Assembly (NCBI RefSeq): GCF_030272615.1
Contig: NC_081411.1
Location: 217,202,154-217,266,153 of the forward strand
Length of the DNA: 64,000 nt
Direction of reading: 5' to 3'
Source: Cryptomeria japonica
Lineage: Eukaryota > Streptophyta > Pinopsida > Cupressales > Cupressaceae
Made by a program: the position numbers and the translations under genes. The stretch's first letter is position 1. Every line of letters starts with the position of its first letter. This document shows, one piece after another, positions 58,690-64,000 of the stretch. The notes beneath the pieces were generated by a model. That model saw nothing but the letters and a program-made list of their open reading frames with translations, had not been told where the DNA came from and made no database searches.

Positions 58690-60417
58690 AAATCAAGTCA
58701 CGACTGTCCTGTACCACTACCACCTGACTTTGTCTATCTCTATGGTTGTGGGTGAGAATATCCTCCAGATGCCAATCCCCTCCTTACCGCCACTATGTCT
58801 ACTTGCTGGAATCTCTGTCCGAGTAGCTCTCGCAACCCATCGTCTAATAAGGGGAACATGATCCTCAAGATCCTCATCATCTCCACCATGAGCTGCAATA
58901 ACCCTAGGGTCTAGCTAGATATGTCCAAAATCAATGCCTCTCTCGCAACCTCAATCTAGTTTAGCCACTCTGCCACTTATCAATGGCAACCAGCTCAATG
59001 ATCTCATACCTGCCCTGCCATGCTCCCTCCCAATCGATCCAACATCCCTCCCACCCATAGGATGTGGTCTCCCAATCCTCCCAACCGGTCCAAATGGTCC
59101 TCCATGGACTCTCAATCGACCTCCCCTCCGTCTAGGTCTCCTACCACCACCACCTCCATGCCCACCCTCATCTCCACTTCCCCCGGCCTCCTAAGCAGCT
59201 TTGAGCTCGCATCTCCGTCTTTGTCTCCTGACACCTTGATCATCTGAATCATCATCCTCATCTCCTAAGTTGGGAGGAGGATTTGCTAGATCAGTAATAC
59301 AAGGAAATGGATGAGCTAGTATATACTAAGCATAATCTGCAATAACACCAGGATCAAGAATGTGCAATCTCATATCATAAGACACTCTCAGAGTAGCAAG
59401 AAACTCTTCACGAGCAATCTCAAATGACAAGGAAGGTCCCTAATCTCATTTATCTCTGTACCATCAAGCATATATCATTACACCAGTAGGCATAGGCTGG
59501 ATCATACCAAACTATCTAAGAATTTGACTAATCAACTATCACTCAATAATGTAAGGAGTCCGACCAATGAGATATGTACTCTGCATGATAAATGGTAATG
59601 TCTATGCATCATCCATCCATGGCTCACAATCAACATATGGTCTCCCAGTAATGCTATCTAATGAATCAAGCACCCAACACCAATACTCCATCTTACCTAG
59701 CTTATGCTGAGTAAGGATACCCGCATAAAAATACATATATGGCTGCCTCTCTCCACGAACTCTGTGATGGATAGGCCGAGTCACAACAATGTGCTCCCAG
59801 CACCAAATCTGCAATAAAGTGCATCCTGTAGACAAACTAGCACTCTCATCATACACCACCTGATGAAGATCATGATATAAATGTGCAAGCATACAAACAC
59901 CAAAAGCATATTGAGTACAATGCAACATCATACTCAAGAGAATCTCACCCCATCCAATAGAAAAACCTCGCAATCACCTACTGGGACAAATAAATCCTCC
60001 AATCAAACTAGCAAGAATCACAGGGAGAGTCTCGTAATACATCACCATATCCTCCCATCAGATCTCTCCTCTAGCAATGCTATCATCAACAAATACGACT
60101 CTACAAGCCTCTGTCCCAACATGGTCTTGAAAATCATATTGTACTAACTCGCCATTCACTGGGATGTGCAGAATCCTATACACATCCTTGAGTGTCACAC
60201 TAATCTCACCTGTGGGCAAGTGAAAAGTGTTATGCTCACTATGCCATCTCTTGGCTAATGTCATCAACAATCCTCTATTATGCGTAATCTTAGGCATATA
60301 CAACAAATGGCATAAACCATAGGCATCTATATGTCTAACCTTAGCCTGCGTCAGCTCTGGCACTAAATGGCATACTACTGGTAATTTTTCCCGACACTGG
60401 AGAACATCAAGTTTCTC
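58690..60417 (-). pseudogene. Antisense plant mobile domain (PMD) protein in gypsy-3
   Basis: One minus-strand frame runs from 60417 to about 58740 without a frameshift. It reads VLQCREKLPVV, AYGLCHLLYMPKITHNRGLL, LAKRWHSEHNT, FHLPTGEISVTLKDVYRIL, then, after stops, FSIGWGEILLSMMLHCTQYA, CMLAHLYHDLH and GCTLLQIWCWEHIVVTRPI: the ordered motifs of the PMD family (MAIN/MAIL-type). Host PMD proteins are nuclear and act in silencing and gene expression; transposons carry related copies. The tail is acidic then Gly/Arg-rich (GDEDDDSDDQGVRR, GGGGGRRPRRRGG). There are 13 in-frame stops, six TGA, seven TAG, no TAA. The true start is uncertain; a TAG precedes the frame at 60418-60420. It lies between pol and the 3' LTR, opposite to pol. 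Confidence 0.85.
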
Positions 60418-60449
60418 CTATTTATCAAGAGAATTCAGTCGATCATCAA

Positions 60450-60593
60450 CTATCTATCTATCAAATCAAATTGAAGCAACCTATGCTATCTATCTATCAA
60501 ATCAAACTAAAGCAACCTACGCTATTTATCTATCAAATCAAACTGAAGCAACCTACGCTATCTATCTATCAAATCAAATTGAAGCAAATTAAG
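60450..60593 (-). repeat. Four tandem 36-bp repeats upstream of the antisense gene
   Basis: Units at 60450, 60486, 60522 and 60558, each starting CTATCTATCTATCAAATCAA and ending GCAACCTACG or a near variant. All are exactly 36 bp. They lie 33 bases or more upstream of the PMD frame in antisense sense. The plus-strand frame through them is only a translation of the repeat. Confidence 0.95.
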
Positions 60594-60705
60594 CTATCAA
60601 ATCATTTTCTTAAAAACCTATCAATCATGGTTTTCTATCAATCACTGAGTTCAATCAAAACTCTGCTAAGCTCTTGCATTAGAAACTAAATTGGTTTCTT
60701 AGAGC

Positions 60706-60808
60706 TAATCAATCAATCAATCAAATCAATCAATCAATCAAATCAATCAATCAATCAATCAATCAAATCAATCAATCAATCACTCAAGCAATCAATCAAT
60801 CAAGTCCC
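60706..60808. repeat. (AATC)n microsatellite
   Basis: ATCAATCAATCAA repeats interrupted by AATCAAATCAATC slips. Confidence 0.95.
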
Positions 60809-60889
60809 TATTCATCATACATGCACATCAAACATGTTAAATCTAATCATCAAAATGTTTTTTTAGCTTTTGCACTTATCAAAAACATA

Positions 60890-61155
60890 AATTTTGAGCA
60901 TATGCACTATCCTATGCAAAATCACTATCATCCTTAGCATATGCACTAACCCTAAGAACATATGCACAAAACAAAGCAAAAGCGCTAACTTCAGTTGCAA
61001 AAGCGCAAACAAACAATTAAAAAGCGCTATCTTATGCAAATGCGCTAACATCCTTGGCATATGTGCTACCAAAAAGAGCATAAGTGCTAATCTATGCATA
61101 TGCGCTAAACCTAATTGCATATGCACTAAATCAAAATGCGAAAGTGCTAACATAA
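60890..61155 (-). repeat. Degenerate TTAGCGCATATGC-type array, inverted relative to the leader array
   Basis: About 13 units of roughly 20 bases, on the plus strand GCATATGC(G/A)CTAA and variants with AAAGCGCTAA. An exact GCATATGCGCTAA lies at 61096-61108, the reverse complement of 34750-34762. No ORF on either strand is more than the repeat's translation. Confidence 0.85.
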
Positions 61156-61648
61156 TACCAAAAATCGCAAAAAATTCAAAAAATAAAAAACGTGCCTAAA
61201 ACATGAATAGTTGCACGATAAGTTGAAAACAAATCTTGGGATAATATACATATTGGATACCCATACTTGGGAGGTTGCTGATATCGTTGAACGCGCTTAA
61301 ATCAATGGTTCTCCACAAGAATCACCATTTCGCCACCTCACCAAGAAAATTTTCTTTACAAGCTGACAAGGATAACAATGAAATTTAAATTAGCCTTGGT
61401 TAATTATATATTTACTATTTGAAGAGTAATTAATGCTATTCAATGGGACAATTTATTTTGTTTTTCACAAATGAAGTTAATTCATGGGACTTTTTTATCA
61501 ATTATCATGAGATCAATCATTCAAACCAAAGTTTTCAACAATTTCATGATCAATCTTCTGAGGGGGCACACAATCAAGATTTTTAATCTTCGCCAAGCAC
61601 ACTATCGAGACTTGATTTAATCTTTGAAATAATGTTGTCTTGACATCA
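61156..61648. other. Non-coding stretch before the polypurine tract
   Basis: I see no gene or repeat. TTTCTGAG-type and CAATCAAGAT sequences near 61560-61600 have no evident role. Confidence 0.4.
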
Positions 61649-61666
61649 TTTCAAAGAGGGCCAAAA
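61649..61666 (+). promoter_or_regulatory. Gypsy-3 polypurine tract
   Basis: TTTCAAAGAGGGCCAAAA directly before the LTR start TGTATACAC. Confidence 0.75.
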
Positions 61667-62825
61667 TGTATACACATAAAAATGTCTATGAGCAATTAAA
61701 TAAATATTTTATATTTATTTAATAATTATTCTTCTATTAAATAGTTAATTTGAAATGATTAATTTATTTAATTCATTTCTTGTCTTTCTATTAATTAATA
61801 TTTTATTAATTAATTCATCTATTCTATTCCTCTAAAATAATTAAATATCTAATCTTTAATTATTCCTCTAACCAAGTTAATTAAATATCTAATGCTTAAT
61901 TATCTCCTCTAATCAATTAAATATCTAATATTTAATGGTTATTCTCCAATCCTATAGTCTCCAATATTAAATAATTTCTTAAATTATTTAATCCCCCTCT
62001 TCCAACTCACCTTCCATCTCCACTTCATCTTCCCTTTGCCAACTCATCAAACATGTGGCTAAGGAAATTAATATTTCTTAAATATTAATTCATCATTTAT
62101 CTTCAACCACCAAATTTAATGAATATGGTGTACGTACACATATTTCATAACCATCTTCTATATTCTCTCCAACGCCCCCTACATCTTAGGAAGGACTTGA
62201 GTCCACTTGTCCTCTCATGTCTAAATCTTCTCCAACCATCCCTCAATTCCCTCAGTTAGCAATCCAGTCAAGGTGAGATGAGTGACATTTGTCTTCTCCT
62301 TCCCCCTTTCTCCAAACCTTCAACTTTGCTCACAACCATCCAAATCTGCAGATATGATCATGACCATTGATCTAAGCCACATCATCTCATCCTCTCAAGG
62401 TCTATAAAATTAAGAGCTTCAATTGAGAGAGAGTTAGACTTCAAGTGCATTTTCAAGAAAATCATTTTTAAAACTTATGCATCTGTGAGTTTTAATCTTG
62501 AAGAAAATAGCAATTATCATATAGCATAATCATGTAGTATTGCATATCATAGCATTAGTTAACTACTAGTTATCAATCCATTCTTCATATGCCATCTTGG
62601 AGGCTATCAGTGCATTATCTGAGAGCACACCATCTGCAACTAGGAATAGTGGAGTTAGGACACAATGAGACATAAACCATGAAGCTAATATTAGTATTTT
62701 TATTTCATATGTATGTCATGTAGTTTCATTGGTTGAGTTTGGATCTCTTGTAGCATTCCCATTTGTATTTTATGAAACTAACTTGTGGGAGGAAGCATTC
62801 TAAGGATGAAATTCGAGTTGACACA
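61667..62825 (+). mobile_element. Gypsy-3 3' LTR
   Basis: 1159 bp, TGTATACACATAAAAATGTC to GTTGACACA, followed by CATAA (62826-62830). About one difference per 15-20 bases from the 5' LTR in the first 300 bases I compared. The TATA region here reads CTATAAAATTAAGAGC. Confidence 0.92.
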
Positions 62826-63932
62826 CATAACACATAGATTTTTCACGTGGAAACCCAAATGGGAAAAACCACGGTGGGGATGAATACCCACAATCTTGTT
62901 TTGAACTCTTTTGAAGATTGCTCTGTTAGGAGCCTAGTCCGGTTAAAGAATTTACAATAAGGTTCTGCTAGGAATTGATCCTATTAAAGATCACCTAGTT
63001 AAGCCATGGCTATATACCTTGTTAAAGGTTGAAACCCTCTTAAAGGTTACCTCGCTAGATGATTTGAAGAACTCAATGATCTTGAGTCACTTGGTTAAAG
63101 GTTTTACAATAAGCCTATTAAAGCTACCTGGTAAAGGGATTTTCCAACTGTTGAAATGATTAGAAGACAACAGGTAAAACTTTTGATCTGATAACAACAC
63201 TACATGCCAAGGTAGATCCTTTTCAGTTCCTCTACTCTACAATCACACTCTACAGCTCTCCACTTATTGGTCTGGCAAGTATCTCATCACTTGGACACAC
63301 ACACAACTTTTTCCAACAACTTACAACAACAAATATCATCGACCTTATAGACAACAATTAGGTCAGTTGCATAAACCCTAAACCCTAGGCATCTTAGGTT
63401 TACTACAAAGGCAGTCCAATCCTTACCATCCAAATGCATTGCATAGAGTATTACGATCTCAAATAGATCACAACATAATCTACATCATTCATTCTTCACT
63501 GCACATGGGAATCAGTAACCCATCACTCTCTCTTCTCATACCGCTAAGAAGAATGATCATTCTCGAAGTACACTCCAAACGCAGTTGATCTTCTCATGTC
63601 AGATCCTCAAGGAAATCCTTCACAAGCACAAGGCTGATGTGGTACCTTGATCTCACTCAAATCTCTTAGCTAAGTCATCATAGAGTATCACTGGTTGCAT
63701 CGCACAAGCTGGATCGCCAAACTGATAACCATAGAATTGAGACTGCCAATTGATAGTCACACTTAGTGAAACCCTGACACCGGTTCACTACATCTCCTCA
63801 TACCTCTTCATAGCAATTCACTTGAACTTTATTAACATCAATTACAACATACATTATCATCATATCAACATGTCAGTTCATCGTATGCCAACAATATCCA
63901 ACAATCTCCCCATATGCCAACAATATCCAACA
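62826..63932 (-). mobile_element. Copia-2 5' LTR, outer part
   Basis: Continues 33083-33426: target duplication CATAA, then CACATAGATTTTTCACGTGG, the AAACCCAAATGGGAAAAACC block and a telo-box TAAACCCTAAACCCTA at about 63371-63387. It ends ATATCCAACA at 63932, with the extra ATCTCCCC inside (63904-63911) as in the 3' LTR. Confidence 0.9.
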
Positions 63933-64000
63933 CTCTGATCACCAATCATGTGGTGAGAACAACCACTATCAATTATCCACTCATTAGAGTTGTCCATGCA
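63933..64000 (-). pseudogene. Copia-1 protease active-site region, resumed
   Basis: The minus strand reads MDNSNEWIIDSGCSHHMIGD, the copia aspartic protease box with intact Asp-Ser-Gly. CTCTG at 63933-63937 is the right target duplication, and the reading continues at 27258. The upstream part (gag) is outside the window. Confidence 0.88.

Noticed and set aside
58934-59247. Proline-rich plus-strand open frames
   Set aside because: They are the complement of the Gly/Arg-rich tail of the antisense PMD frame and have no independent support.
58690-60417. PMD frame as a functional host gene
   Set aside because: It lies wholly inside gypsy-3 between pol and the 3' LTR and has 13 premature stops.
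60471-60689. Repetitive plus-strand peptide (IYQIKLKQPT units)
   Set aside because: Only a translation of the 36-bp tandem repeats.
60450-61155. Possible CRISPR-like array
   Set aside because: Repeats are contiguous or degenerate without unique spacers, and the context is a plant retrotransposon.
60863-61199. Cys/Ile-rich and Leu/His-rich frames on both strands
   Set aside because: Translation of the 20-base degenerate array; open on both strands because the array lacks stops by composition.

Overview
This window looks like plant nuclear DNA, and essentially all of it is decayed LTR retrotransposon. The evidence for a plant is Ty1/copia LTRs followed by initiator-Met-tRNA-type primer sites, Ty3/gypsy polyproteins of a Tat-like type with a second RNase H domain, a plant mobile domain (PMD) protein, a DUF4283-like ORF1 and plant telo-box motifs. 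The depth of nesting and the long LTRs suggest a large-genome seed plant; a conifer is my best guess, but nothing in the sequence proves it. I found no host gene, rRNA, tRNA or CRISPR array that I could support.

Left part (1-16564): a mosaic of fragments. It holds a Ty3 RNase H-integrase remnant (1-1195), a copia LTR piece (1196 to about 2035), a gypsy LTR with primer site on the minus strand (2408-3938), two diverged copies of an unrecognised coiled-coil ORF placed head to head (4870-6501 minus; 6557-7660 plus), a 3'-truncated copia element on the minus strand (8478-13420), a gypsy integrase tail (14085-14350), a short copia-type LTR (14351-14693) and a DUF4283 / LINE ORF1-like remnant (15270-16564).

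Right part (16565-64000): one coherent nest whose levels can be fixed from LTR ends, several 5-bp target duplications and reading frames that resume across insertions. Gypsy-2 (16565 on) lies in the ORF1-like sequence. Copia-1 (22568 to beyond the window) lies in the gypsy-2 protease region. Copia-2 (27259-63932, TSD CTCTG) lies in the copia-1 protease. Gypsy-3 (33427-62825, TSD CATAA) lies in the 5' LTR of copia-2. Gypsy-3 carries copia-3 (39044-45676, TSD TATTG), a solo LTR of the copia-1/2 family (49128-50548, TSD CTTTG) and a 4.55-kb LTR-like solo element (51946-56499, TSD TCTTA). With the three insertions discounted, gypsy-3 gag-pol is one frame of 2513 codons broken only by stops.

Most interesting feature: between the pol stop (56848) and the 3' LTR, gypsy-3 carries an antisense gene for a PMD protein (60417 to about 58690). 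Upstream of it, in antisense sense, are four exact-length 36-bp repeats, an AATC-type microsatellite and a degenerate TTAGCGCATATGC-type array. The same motif array, in the same orientation relative to transcription, lies in the sense leader upstream of gag. The sense and antisense transcription units would therefore share a leader motif, and a full-length RNA would carry complementary arrays near its two ends.
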